Shown piece by piece: positions 1 through 7,876 of a stretch of 59,633 bases of DNA. The stretch lies in assembly GCA_031553705.1 (NCBI GenBank), contig JAVBLD010000048.1:1-59633 (forward strand). The letters are read 5' to 3'. Each line of letters opens with the position of its first letter. Position 1 is the first letter of the stretch. The position numbers and the translations under genes are program-made. The notes below the pieces were generated by a model that was given only the letters and a program-made list of their open reading frames with translations, searched no databases and was not told the DNA's origin. The DNA comes from JAVBLD01 sp031553705. GTDB taxonomy: Bacteria; Bacteroidota; Bacteroidia; Bacteroidales; Marinifilaceae.

Positions 1-42
1 GGGGAGAGCGTGAGAAAAATGAAGGTAGGTAAAAACAGATAA
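1..42 (+). CDS. C-terminal end of an IstB-like IS21 helper ATPase (partial)
   Basis: Frame 1 from the window edge reads GESVRKMKVGKNR and then a TAA stop. IstB-type helper ATPases of IS21 elements commonly end in a GES(M/V)RK-like basic tail, and the sequence right after the stop holds IS21-like terminal repeats. Only 13 codons are inside the window, so the identification rests on that short tail plus context. The rest of the gene would lie to the left. Confidence 0.4.
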   Translation, partial: GESVRKMKVGKNR

Positions 43-80
43 ACCAAAATAAAAATGACCCCGTCGGCCAGGATACTTTG

Positions 81-134
81 GGGGTCAAAATAAAAAATTT
101 TAAGGGGTCAACTTCGCATTGGCGCACGGGGTCA
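81..134 (+). repeat. Three direct GGGGTCA terminal repeats, about 24-base period
   Basis: GGGGTCA occurs at 81-87, 104-110 and 128-134, with the reverse complement at 56-62. The near-constant 23-24 base spacing puts the copies on about the same face of the helix every two turns. In IS21 elements such arrays are transposase-binding sites; that role is inferred here. Confidence 0.6.
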
Positions 135-225
135 ACGCGCGCTGGATTTTCCACCTCTTGAAAGTAAGCTTTTCTTGCTGCTTCAGCTTGAAAACGTGTT
201 TGCGGAAATCTAGGGAGTAGCTCAT
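100..225 (-). pseudogene. 5' remnant of an IS630-type transposase gene, interrupted by the IS21 end
   Basis: From an ATG at 225 the minus strand reads MSYSLDFRKHVFKLKQQEKL and then TFKR, which matches the usual start of IS630 transposase-related proteins (HTH_Tnp_IS630; the family often opens with a SYSLDFRK-like string followed by a helix-turn-helix). Similarity stops near codon 24. The frame then runs into the IS21 terminal repeats and ends at a TAA at 100-102. The helix-turn-helix and the catalytic DDE region are missing, so the gene is broken. The break coincides with the IS21 end, which explains it as an insertion. Confidence 0.6.
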
Positions 226-228
226 GCA

Positions 229-236
229 CAAAGATA
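229..236 (-). promoter_or_regulatory. -7 box of the broken transposase gene
   Basis: The minus strand reads TATCTTTG, the Bacteroidetes -7 element TAnnTTTG, three bases upstream of the ATG at 225. So close a box implies an almost leaderless transcript. No clear -33 TTTG was found. Confidence 0.4.
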
Positions 237-495
237 CAAATAATATGTCAAATTGCATTGATTTAACTATATAACACAGCTCGGCAGAAGAACTTTCTAT
301 TTACTCAAATATATGACGATTTATTTTTATTTGACTATACGTAAATTCCTGCTTAAAAAAGAATTTCTAATAAAAACGAAGACTCTAACAATCAAAAAAG
401 TTATGACAGTCCTTTTTTAGGGACTGGTTATCGTAATATGTCTAAAGACCTAAGAGAACAGAAAGCTGTAAAGATCCGAGACATCAAATACTTTT

Positions 496-538
496 AAAAG
501 TAAACTCCCAGAAGCTAAACACAACTTCTGGGGTTCAC
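496..538 (-). terminator. lon transcription terminator
   Basis: The arms CCCAGAAG (507-514) and CTTCTGGG (525-532) pair perfectly. The stem extends outward through GTAAAC/GTTCAC with one bulge and one mismatch. Read on the minus strand the hairpin is followed by TTTT at 496-499. It lies 26 bases past the lon stop codon. Confidence 0.7.
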
Positions 539-563
539 TTTATTTTATGGACATTTCAAGCCC

Positions 564-2975
564 TTATAAAATCGCAAGCTTTATAACTTCGTCAATCGTC
601 GCGACATAGTGAAATTTCAATCCTTTGAGATACTCTTTTTTGATATCGTCTATGTCTTTTTTATTCTCGGAACAAAGGATGATCTCTTTGATTCCGGCGC
701 GTTTGGCTGCCAGGATCTTTTCGCGGATGCCGCCTACCGGAAGCACCTTGCCCCGCAAGGTGATTTCACCGGTCATCGCAATAGCCTTTTTCACTTTCCG
801 GCCGGTCAGGGACGAAACCAATGAGGTAACCATCGTGATTCCTGCTGAGGGGCCGTCTTTCGGGACAGCGCCAGCCGGAACATGGATATGTATATTCTTC
901 TCTTCAAAAGCCTTTTCATCAATACCCAAGCTGGCTGCATGGGTTTTTACATATTCCAGCGCAATGGTGGCCGATTCTTTCATCACATCACCAAGGTTAC
1001 CGGTCATCGTCAACGCTCCCTTTCCTTTGCTCTGACTCGATTCGACGAAAAGGATCTCCCCGCCTACGGCTGTCCATGCCAAACCGGTCACTACTCCGGG
1101 AAGTTCATTGCCTTGATACTCCTCCCTTGAAAATATCGGAGATCCCAGGTACTCTTTCAGGAGAGGTTCGCTCATAATTACCGTAAACTTTTTATCTATC
1201 GCCACCTTACGAGCTACTTGCCGCATGATCTTGGCAATATTCATATCAAGGTTACGCACTCCCGACTCACGGGTATATTTCTCAATGATAACATCAATAA
1301 TCGGATCAGGAATGGTGATATGCTCCCCTTTTAATCCATGATTTTCCAACTGTTTCGGTATCAGGTGGCGTTTGGCGATCTCCCGTTTCTCTTCGGTCAG
1401 ATATCCGCTCATCTCAATGATTTCCATCCGGTCGCGCAACGGTGGGGCAATCGTGCTAAGGTCATTAGCCGTCGCAATAAACATTACCTTCGACAAATCA
1501 TAATCGATATCGAGGAAATTGTCGTGGAAAGTACCGTTCTGTTCCGGATCCAGCACTTCCAAGAGTGCCGACTGCGGATCACCCCGGAAATCATTGCCCA
1601 CCTTATCCACCTCATCGAGAATAAATACCGGATTAGAGGTACCTGCTTTTTTAATGCTCTGCAGGATACGTCCCGGCATCGCTCCGATATAGGTCTTCCG
1701 GTGTCCCCGAATCTCAGCTTCGTCATGCAGGCCGCCCAGAGACATCCGGACAAATTGCCGGTTGATTGCCTTTGCTATCGATTTCCCCAGCGATGTCTTT
1801 CCGACTCCCGGAGGGCCATAGAGACAGAGGATCGGCGATTTCATATCGGCTTTCAGCTTCAGTACGGCGAGGTACTCCAATATCCGTTCCTTCACTTTTT
1901 CCAGTCCGAAATGGTCCTCATCCAATATATTCCGGGCATGTATCAAATCGAGATTATCCTTTGAATAGTGATTCCAGGGCAGATCGATCATTTCACGCAG
2001 ATAGTTCGACTGCACTGAATAATCGGGAGCCGCCGGATTCAACCGTTTCAATTTGTTCAACTCCTTTTCAAATATCTTCTGTACCTGCTTATCCCATTTT
2101 TTCTTCTTCCCTAAATTCTCAAGCTCCTTGATCTCCTCATCCACCGGATTACCTCCCAGCTCATCCTGGATCGTTTTCATCTGCTGATGCAGAAAGTACT
2201 CACGTTGCTGTTTATCAATATCTGTCTTAACCTTTTTCTGAATGTCATTCTTCAATTCCAACAGGTTCACCTGTTTACTCAGAAGTTCCAACAACTTGAT
2301 CGCTCTCTGCTTCAGACCGTCCGTTTCCAACAACTCCTGTTTGCACTGATACTCCACGTCGGTATTAGAAGAGATAAAGTTGATCAGAAATGACATGTTT
2401 TCAATATTTCGCAATGCGAAACCGGCTTCTGTCGGGATATGGCTCGAATATTTCACAATCTTCAATGCCAGGTCCTTCAACGACTCGATAATGGCACCGT
2501 ACTCCGGGTCATTCTCCGGCATAGGTTCCTCTTTCTTAAGCGTTATTCTTCCGACATGATATGGTTCATCATACAGGATATCCTCCAATACAAACCTCTT
2601 TCTTCCCTGAATGATGGCGGTAGTTGTTCCATCCGGCATCTCCAGTATCTTTAAAATAGAAGCCGCCGTGCCGGTTCTGAAAAGATCTTTAAATTCCGGA
2701 TTTTCGGTATTGGTATCTTTTTGGGCAATAACCCCCACGACAGAACTTTGCTTATAGGCATGTCTGATCAATTTGAGTGATTTTTCTCTGCCAATATTTA
2801 TCGGTATGATCACTCCCGGAAATAACACTGTATTACGAAGCGGTAATATTGGCAGTGTGTCAGGGATCTCTATTTGCTCCGATAGTTCCTTTTCACTCCC
2901 GAATAATGGTAAAAATTCCGACGAGTCGCCTACTATATCTTCCATAAACAACTTTTTCAAATCTAGTTTTTCCAT
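564..2975 (-). CDS. lon: ATP-dependent protease Lon
   Basis: This is an 803-residue Lon, the usual length. The order is N-terminal substrate-binding domain (about 40-250), coiled region (250-320), AAA+ module with Walker A GPPGVGKT at 387-394, and a C-terminal peptidase domain. The catalytic dyad is visible: Ser710 in PKDGPSAG and Lys753 in GGIREK, spaced 43 residues as in E. coli Lon. It degrades misfolded and regulatory proteins in the cytosol, forming a hexameric ring. The ATG at 2975 is preceded by an AGAGAG-like purine stretch. The gene stands alone, with its own terminator. Upstream (3004-3039) are repeated TGACA/TGTCA words that might be an operator. Confidence 0.98.
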   Translation of the reverse strand: MEKLDLKKLFMEDIVGDSSEFLPLFGSEKELSEQIEIPDTLPILPLRNTVLFPGVIIPINIGREKSLKLIRHAYKQSSVVGVIAQKDTNTENPEFKDLFRTGTAASILKILEMPDGTTTAIIQGRKRFVLEDILYDEPYHVGRITLKKEEPMPENDPEYGAIIESLKDLALKIVKYSSHIPTEAGFALRNIENMSFLINFISSNTDVEYQCKQELLETDGLKQRAIKLLELLSKQVNLLELKNDIQKKVKTDIDKQQREYFLHQQMKTIQDELGGNPVDEEIKELENLGKKKKWDKQVQKIFEKELNKLKRLNPAAPDYSVQSNYLREMIDLPWNHYSKDNLDLIHARNILDEDHFGLEKVKERILEYLAVLKLKADMKSPILCLYGPPGVGKTSLGKSIAKAINRQFVRMSLGGLHDEAEIRGHRKTYIGAMPGRILQSIKKAGTSNPVFILDEVDKVGNDFRGDPQSALLEVLDPEQNGTFHDNFLDIDYDLSKVMFIATANDLSTIAPPLRDRMEIIEMSGYLTEEKREIAKRHLIPKQLENHGLKGEHITIPDPIIDVIIEKYTRESGVRNLDMNIAKIMRQVARKVAIDKKFTVIMSEPLLKEYLGSPIFSREEYQGNELPGVVTGLAWTAVGGEILFVESSQSKGKGALTMTGNLGDVMKESATIALEYVKTHAASLGIDEKAFEEKNIHIHVPAGAVPKDGPSAGITMVTSLVSSLTGRKVKKAIAMTGEITLRGKVLPVGGIREKILAAKRAGIKEIILCSENKKDIDDIKKEYLKGLKFHYVATIDEVIKLAIL

Positions 2976-3403
2976 TTACTCTCTCTTTCTCTTAGTTAAA
3001 AAATGTCATTCGTATTTATATATACCTGACATTTTGTCAATAGTAAATTATTTTATTACGTTCATTTATAATAACGCAAAAGCTATACCAAAAAACGGAT
3101 TCGAGTTTCTACCCTGTAATACATAAAAATATGAACAGGCACTATTTAAATTAGCTCAACATTGCCAGGTTTGATCACGTTGCCGGTGAAGGGGGAGATG
3201 ATGCCGGGAGCCAGCGAATTGTTTTATATTTTTGTCCGGACGCCCGACCGATGAATGCTTGAGCGAAGCGAGTTCCGGAGGTCAGTGAACGGCAAAAGTT
3301 ACAAAACCGACGGCGGAGACCTTTCCCGATATCATCCCCTCCGGAGTAGAAAGAAACATTTTAAAAGAACATTTTATACCAATCTCGCATCATTTACAAA
3401 AAC
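2976..3403. other. Long intergenic region between lon and rpmE2 with a GC-richer island
   Basis: Near lon there is a TGACA-N3-TGTCA dyad (3027-3039) plus another TGTCA at 3004-3008. From about 3151 to 3350 the sequence turns GC-richer and contains an imperfect inverted repeat (3191-3209 against 3324-3339). On the minus strand a short open stretch ends ...SPFTGNVIKPGNVELI and a stop near 3146, which looks like the tail of a lost gene. No intact gene is present. Confidence 0.45.
3187..3352. repeat. Non-coding island bounded by an imperfect inverted repeat
   Basis: GATGATGCCGGGA at 3197-3209 and TCCCGATATCATC at 3324-3336 are inverted copies matching at 11 of 13 positions, with G-rich and C-rich flanks that extend the match. 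The interior contains two TCCGGA palindromes and a GCTT/AAGC hairpin. It could be a relict small mobile element or a structured RNA; no family was recognised. Confidence 0.3.
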
Positions 3404-3441
3404 AAAGAGGTTGTCCGCTTTGGTCTTGGGACAACCTCTTT
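3394..3441 (-). terminator. rpmE2 terminator
   Basis: AAAGAGGTTGTCC (3404-3416) and GGACAACCTCTTT (3429-3441) form a perfect 13-bp stem with a 12-base loop. On the minus strand it is followed by GTTTTTG. It lies 23 bases after the rpmE2 stop. Confidence 0.85.
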
Positions 3442-3464
3442 TATGTATACAAAAAGAAATAAGA

Positions 3465-3728
3465 TTATTTCTTCCTATTTTCCATGTGCGTTTTATAACG
3501 ATTCATAAACTTATCAACACGTCCTGCGGTGTCAACTAATTTTACTTTACCGGTATAAAAAGGATGGGATGTGTTTGAAATTTCCAATTTTACTAACGGA
3601 TACTCCACACCATCAACATCTATTGTCTCCCTTGTTGCTGCCGACGACTTGGTAATTGTGATTGTTCCATTAGACATATCTCTAAATGCTACCAGTCTGT
3701 AATTTTCAGGATGTATACCCTTTTTCAT
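3465..3728 (-). CDS. rpmE2: 50S ribosomal protein L31, type B
   Basis: The 87-residue protein begins MKKGIHPENYRLVAFRD and has the type B core (SNTSHPFYTGK...DTAGRVDKFMNRY). It lacks the Cys residues that bind zinc in type A L31, so it is the zinc-independent form, which is the standard L31 in Bacteroidetes. It joins the large ribosomal subunit near the central protuberance and the inter-subunit bridge. The gene is monocistronic, with a strong promoter (3768-3798) and a strong terminator. The ATG at 3728 is the only reasonable start. Confidence 0.97.
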   Translation of the reverse strand: MKKGIHPENYRLVAFRDMSNGTITITKSSAATRETIDVDGVEYPLVKLEISNTSHPFYTGKVKLVDTAGRVDKFMNRYKTHMENRKK

Positions 3729-3767
3729 ATGTATATTTTTTTATTTATTATTTGCATTATTGGTCGG

Positions 3768-3798
3768 CAAAGATACATCATTCATTATAAATCCCAAA
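3768..3798 (-). promoter_or_regulatory. rpmE2 promoter, full Bacteroidetes consensus
   Basis: Minus strand: TTTG (3795-3798), 19 bases, TATCTTTG (3768-3775). This is an exact match to the Bacteroidetes primary-sigma consensus, giving a leader of about 30 bases. Confidence 0.75.
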
Positions 3799-3848
3799 AG
3801 ATTTTCAAAACTTTTTTTCGCACCTTGAATCCCACGCCCGCAACCCTT

Positions 3849-4664
3849 TTAAAGGTTTTGTATAATCTCCCTGAATAGCGCAGTCATCCGCGGTTGAGCC
3901 GTATGGCCGATATCCTGAACCTCTTTATGGCTGGTTTTAATCAGTTCCTCGGAGGCCGTGCTGTTAGTAATAACCGACATACCAAAGCACTCCATACCCA
4001 TATGATTGGCGACAATTACCTCCGGAACGGTAGACATTCCGACAGCATCCCCCCCGATAATCCGGATCCAGTTGTATTCGGCAGGAGTTTCAAAAGAAGG
4101 TCCCTGCAAGCCGGTGTATATGCCTTTTTTCAGACTGATCCCTAACCGCCCGGCAGCCTCTTCCGCCAGTTTGCGGATACGCTTGCTGTATGCATCGGTC
4201 ATCTCCGGGAACCTCGGTCCGAGGGCATCGATATTCTTTCCCCTTAGCGGATGTTCAGGGAACAGATTGATATGGTCGGTGATCACCATCAGGTCGCCCA
4301 CCAGAAAACTCTGATTGACACCCCCCGCAGCATTGGAAACAAAAAGCTGTTTTATTCCGATCTCATGCAATACCCTGACCGGGAAAATCACCTCCTGCAT
4401 CGCGTAGCCTTCGTAGTAATGAAAGCGCCCTTGCATGGCTATTACATTCTTCCCGCCAAAAACACCGACAATCAGATTTCCTTTGTGTCCTGTCACGGTC
4501 GAAACCGGAAAATATGGGATCGTAGCATACGGGATCGTATGCTTAATCTCTATCGACTCTCCCAATTCACCCAAGCCGGTACCAAGAATAATTCCCACCG
4601 AACAGCTTTCCCCGCCTAAAAAGCGGGAAATATATGCCGCACTATCTTTTATTCTTTCCAACAT
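3849..4664 (-). CDS. punA: Purine-nucleoside phosphorylase (trimeric PNP family)
   Basis: This 271-residue enzyme cleaves purine ribo- and deoxyribonucleosides with phosphate into base and (deoxy)ribose-1-phosphate in purine salvage. Family motifs are present: GTGLGE near the N terminus for phosphate binding, TVTGHKG, QGRFHYYEGY, SNAAGG, GLQGPSFETPAE, GMSTVPE and the base-binding Asn in VITNST. This is the PNP-I class of about 270 residues, not the hexameric DeoD class. The ATG at 4664 lies inside lpxK, overlapping its end by 23 bases, so translation is probably coupled. It is the last gene of sppA-lpxK-punA. Confidence 0.94.
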   Translation of the reverse strand: MLERIKDSAAYISRFLGGESCSVGIILGTGLGELGESIEIKHTIPYATIPYFPVSTVTGHKGNLIVGVFGGKNVIAMQGRFHYYEGYAMQEVIFPVRVLHEIGIKQLFVSNAAGGVNQSFLVGDLMVITDHINLFPEHPLRGKNIDALGPRFPEMTDAYSKRIRKLAEEAAGRLGISLKKGIYTGLQGPSFETPAEYNWIRIIGGDAVGMSTVPEVIVANHMGMECFGMSVITNSTASEELIKTSHKEVQDIGHTAQPRMTALFREIIQNL

Positions 4665-5694
4665 ATTCGATTAATTCATTTAATAACAGATCTCCTTTAT
4701 TTAAAAAAACCGGCACAATCGGTATATAATATATGTATTCCTTTATCCGTTCAGGCAGTTGTTCCCCGATAAACCGGACCGCATCTTTCTCGGTTGTAAA
4801 AATATATTTCTCTTTATTCTCTATCCCGGCAAACACCTCTTCTATATGACATATATCTTTCGGGCTAAAATAATGATGATCCGGATAGGTTAACTCCCTG
4901 ACATCGGCCGTATATTTTTTAAGATGCTCCACATAGGGCGCTGGGCAAGCTATCCCAGTAACACAAAGGATCGTGCCATTTTTTCCAATGACCGGGGATT
5001 CGGCAGCACCGGAAAGAGAATGTATATCTCCATACTCCATATAGGTAAAAAAAAGCTGCTGATATGGTCTCACTTTCAACTGTTTTGTGACAATCCGGCG
5101 TTCTATCGGCTGTATATTTTTCGGGCACTTGGTAACAATGATATAGTCGGCTCTTTTCAGTGCCTTCGGTTTTTCCCGTAAGCGTCCGGCGGGCAACAGG
5201 CTATCCTGATACACCGGACGATGGTAGTCCATCAATACAATATTTTTATCCGCTTTCACATAGCGATGCTGAAAGGCATCGTCCAATAAGATCACTTCCG
5301 GTTTCTGGGGCAACGACAGTAATTTCCCGATACCTCTCACCCGGTCTGCGTCGCAAGCTACAATAATATCATGAAACTTACGTTTCACCTGTTTCGGTTC
5401 ATCCCCGATATCCCGGGCGGTTGATGTATCGGTAGCCAATATAAAACCGCTTGTCCGGCGCTTATATCCCCTGCTGAGATAAGCCACTCTGAACTTTTTT
5501 TTAAGCTCGGATAAGATCAATTCCGTATGGGGCGTCTTTCCTGTCCCTCCGACCGTAATATTTCCCACACACAACACCGGCGTATCGAAGGTTTTTATCC
5601 TCAATATTCCAATCTGGAACAATAAGTTCCTTATCCCGATAACACTACCATACAATGCACTTAATGGCAGCAATAAAAGTTTTAAAAACGCCAT
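4642..5694 (-). CDS. lpxK: Tetraacyldisaccharide 4'-kinase LpxK
   Basis: The enzyme phosphorylates the 4' position of the lipid A disaccharide on the cytosolic face of the inner membrane. The 350-residue protein has an N-terminal hydrophobic helix (about 1-28) and then a P-loop VGNITVGGTGKTPH (residues about 42-55), the LpxK signature. It also has LSRGYKRR, a DDAFQHR motif and the C-terminal TTEKDAVR segment. Its presence implies that the organism makes lipid A. It sits 39 bases after sppA and overlaps punA by 23 bases, so it is in the middle of a three-gene operon. Confidence 0.96.
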   Translation of the reverse strand: MAFLKLLLLPLSALYGSVIGIRNLLFQIGILRIKTFDTPVLCVGNITVGGTGKTPHTELILSELKKKFRVAYLSRGYKRRTSGFILATDTSTARDIGDEPKQVKRKFHDIIVACDADRVRGIGKLLSLPQKPEVILLDDAFQHRYVKADKNIVLMDYHRPVYQDSLLPAGRLREKPKALKRADYIIVTKCPKNIQPIERRIVTKQLKVRPYQQLFFTYMEYGDIHSLSGAAESPVIGKNGTILCVTGIACPAPYVEHLKKYTADVRELTYPDHHYFSPKDICHIEEVFAGIENKEKYIFTTEKDAVRFIGEQLPERIKEYIYYIPIVPVFLNKGDLLLNELIEYVGKNKR

Positions 5695-5733
5695 AAAACC
5701 GATTTTAGCACATCCGGCATCCGAAGGGATATA

Positions 5734-7533
5734 CTAATTCAGCACCATCTCATAAGGGATGCGAGCTACTAATCCCTCCGTATGTATCATATTACTGATA
5801 CTATTCCAATGATCATATAACGGACCCAGTTCATTTTTTAGTATCCGGCTTTTCACTCCTTTTGTAAATCCGCTTAGAAATTCTTCGAACGGATTTTTCT
5901 GTACAGGATATTCCACCAGACTATATTGCTCCAAACCTGCCTTTTGGGCTGCAATGCGTATCGCATCTTCCAGACCTCCCAACAGATCCACCAAACCGAT
6001 TTTCAGTGCATCCTCACCGGTCCACACACGCCCTTGCGCAATGGCATCCAGTTGGTCACGCCCGATGCCGCGCCCTGCCGTCACCCGACTCAAAAAGGTT
6101 TCATAGCCTTGATCTACATATTTCTGAAGCACGCTTTTTTCATAAACCGTCATCGGACGGGAGCTTATCGGAATACCCAACGGATAGCTTCCGCCGAAGT
6201 CACTATATTTATTTGTCTTTACCACATCGGTATGAATTCCTATTTTATCCTGAATCAGTTTCTCTCCGCTAAAGAACATACCGAAAATACCGATAGACCC
6301 TGTCAGGGTTGCCGGATCGGCCACAATCGTATCCGCAGCGCAGGAGATATAATAACCGCCCGATGCCGCAACATTACCCATTGATGCAATTAATGGTTTC
6401 TCTTTGGCCGCCAGATCAACTTCCCGCCAAATAATATCGGAGACCAATGCGCTTCCTCCCGGAGAGTTCACCCGTAAAACGATCGCTTTCACGTTCTTAT
6501 TCTCGCGCGCTTTACGGATCGAAGCGGCCAGTTCCGGACCGATAGAGTTTGCGGCCTGCTCGATTCCGATCTCGCCCTGCGCATAAATAACTGCAATTTT
6601 ATCTTTTGAAAATGCCTTTTCCCCCGTCAGAGGTACTTTCTGGTAATCAGCGATCGATACAAAGTTTAACTTCGCCGCCTGGTCAATGCCGCACTTTTCC
6701 CGTAGCAAAGCCAACATCTCATCTTCAAAAATAACATCGTCAAAAAAACCATATTCCTTAAACTCTTTCGCCGTATAAATATCAAACTTATCTGTGATTG
6801 CATTAATCGTATCGACTGTCAAATTCCGGTCGGCCGCTATCCCTTTTATTGTCGTAGTCCACAATGAATTTAAGTAGCGCTGGATCTGCTCCCGGTTGGC
6901 ATCACTCATTTCATCGGCAACAAACGGTTCCACGGCAGCCTTGAATTTGCCAACCTTCACAACCTCCGGCTCTATCCCAAGTTTTCTTAATGTCTCCTTA
7001 TAAAAAGATACACTGCTGCTCATTCCTGTCAGTACCAGCGGCGCTTCGGGATTTGTATACACCTTGTCGGCTACCGAGGCCAGATAATATCCTTTTTGCG
7101 AATAACCCAAATTGGAATAACTATATATAAACTTACCACTACTTTTGAAAATGGTCAGTGCATTACGAATCTCCGCAGCAGTTGCCAATGCGCCGAAGTT
7201 TCCCCTGATATCGGTCAGGTCAAGATAGATCCCCTTTATCCGGCTATCCTCTCCGGCCCTCTTGATACTCTCCAAAATCTTATTCAATCCGAGGGGCTTT
7301 TTGTCCATGTTAAACGAAAACATCCTAATATAATCGAAAGGATTATCCGAAACCCTATCGAGAATCTCCCCTTCAAACTTGATTCTAAGAATACTATTTT
7401 CTTTTACTTCTATCGGTTTATCGGACAATGTCGCGACGGCTCCGATAATTCCGAAAAAAACAAAAAGCAGAATAACATTTGCTACTAAAACACCGATAAT
7501 TGCAGCCAAAGTATACTTTAAAAAACTTCTCAT
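5734..7533 (-). CDS. sppA: Signal peptide peptidase SppA, long (67K) form
   Basis: This membrane-bound serine protease degrades cleaved signal peptides. The 599-residue protein has an N-terminal membrane anchor (about 8-33), a first S49 domain holding the catalytic Lys198 (GKFKAAVEPF), and a second domain holding Ser391 in the string ASGGYYIS. This Lys-then-Ser layout across tandem domains is that of E. coli SppA. I chose the ATG at 7533; the open frame extends two codons further to a TTG at 7539, which is less likely. It is the first gene of sppA-lpxK-punA. Confidence 0.96.
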   Translation of the reverse strand: MRSFLKYTLAAIIGVLVANVILLFVFFGIIGAVATLSDKPIEVKENSILRIKFEGEILDRVSDNPFDYIRMFSFNMDKKPLGLNKILESIKRAGEDSRIKGIYLDLTDIRGNFGALATAAEIRNALTIFKSSGKFIYSYSNLGYSQKGYYLASVADKVYTNPEAPLVLTGMSSSVSFYKETLRKLGIEPEVVKVGKFKAAVEPFVADEMSDANREQIQRYLNSLWTTTIKGIAADRNLTVDTINAITDKFDIYTAKEFKEYGFFDDVIFEDEMLALLREKCGIDQAAKLNFVSIADYQKVPLTGEKAFSKDKIAVIYAQGEIGIEQAANSIGPELAASIRKARENKNVKAIVLRVNSPGGSALVSDIIWREVDLAAKEKPLIASMGNVAASGGYYISCAADTIVADPATLTGSIGIFGMFFSGEKLIQDKIGIHTDVVKTNKYSDFGGSYPLGIPISSRPMTVYEKSVLQKYVDQGYETFLSRVTAGRGIGRDQLDAIAQGRVWTGEDALKIGLVDLLGGLEDAIRIAAQKAGLEQYSLVEYPVQKNPFEEFLSGFTKGVKSRILKNELGPLYDHWNSISNMIHTEGLVARIPYEMVLN

Positions 7534-7876
7534 ACGCAAAGATTTGAAAATTGAAAAGTTAAAAATGAAATCATCTATGCAACTGTCTTATATACAAATA
7601 ATTTCAAAATATTTCACATTCTATATGATTTAATTCCGGATTTCGAAATCATATCTACTCCAATGTATTTTATTTCTGATTCAAAACTCAAAAAAACATA
7701 TTTTACAAATGTAAATATATATTTTCTTTAAGGCAATAGAAAACAGGTATTATTTTGGTTTTACCTTAATTTTTGATAGCTTTACGCAGTATTTGAGGTG
7801 CAGGTTACAGGACGCAGGATAAAGAATTAGAAGTTCACTTTCAACTGTTAATTTTCAACTTTCAACTGATATCGAC
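7534..7876. other. Divergent intergenic region sppA/murA
   Basis: This is AT-rich sequence with the murA promoter at 7754-7784, a TTTACA-AA-TGTAAA dyad at 7702-7715 and two TTTCAACTG direct repeats (7839-7847, 7860-7868). Next to the sppA start the minus strand has AATCTTTG, a near match to a -7 box. No gene was seen. Confidence 0.5.
7754..7784 (+). promoter_or_regulatory. Putative murA promoter
   Basis: TTTG (7754-7757), 19 bases, TAGCTTTA (7777-7784). The -7 box differs from TAnnTTTG only at the last base. The leader would be about 85 bases. Confidence 0.5.

Larger units (their letters stand above)
1..150 (+). mobile_element. Right end of an IS21-family insertion sequence (truncated by window edge)
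   Basis: After the short istB-like tail come repeated GGGGTCA words: an inverted TGACCCC at 56-62 and direct copies at 81-87, 104-110 and 128-134, spaced 23-24 bases. Multiple terminal repeats of this kind are a hallmark of IS21-family ends. Immediately to the right the sequence changes to the 5' end of a different transposase gene on the minus strand. The exact junction cannot be fixed; it probably lies between 134 and 160. The bulk of the element is outside the window. Confidence 0.55.
226..563. other. Intergenic stretch between IS remnant and lon
   Basis: No coding frame of note is present. There is a short hairpin CAGTCC/GGACTG at 407-426 without a T run, and the lon terminator at 500-538. 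The rest is AT-rich sequence in which I recognise nothing. Confidence 0.5.

Noticed and set aside
407..426. CAGTCC/GGACTG hairpin as a terminator or IS end
   Set aside because: The stem is only six pairs with an 8-base loop, no T run follows, and there is no gene ending beside it.
1338..1964. 208-codon plus-strand open frame inside lon
   Set aside because: It lies wholly antisense to lon, which has full motif support. The translation has no recognisable domain.
3151..3352. tRNA or other known RNA gene in the GC-richer island
   Set aside because: No cloverleaf, no TTCGA-type T loop and no CCA context could be built.
7539..7539. TTG start for sppA at 7539
   Set aside because: An ATG two codons downstream gives a normal signal-anchor start, and TTG starts are less common.
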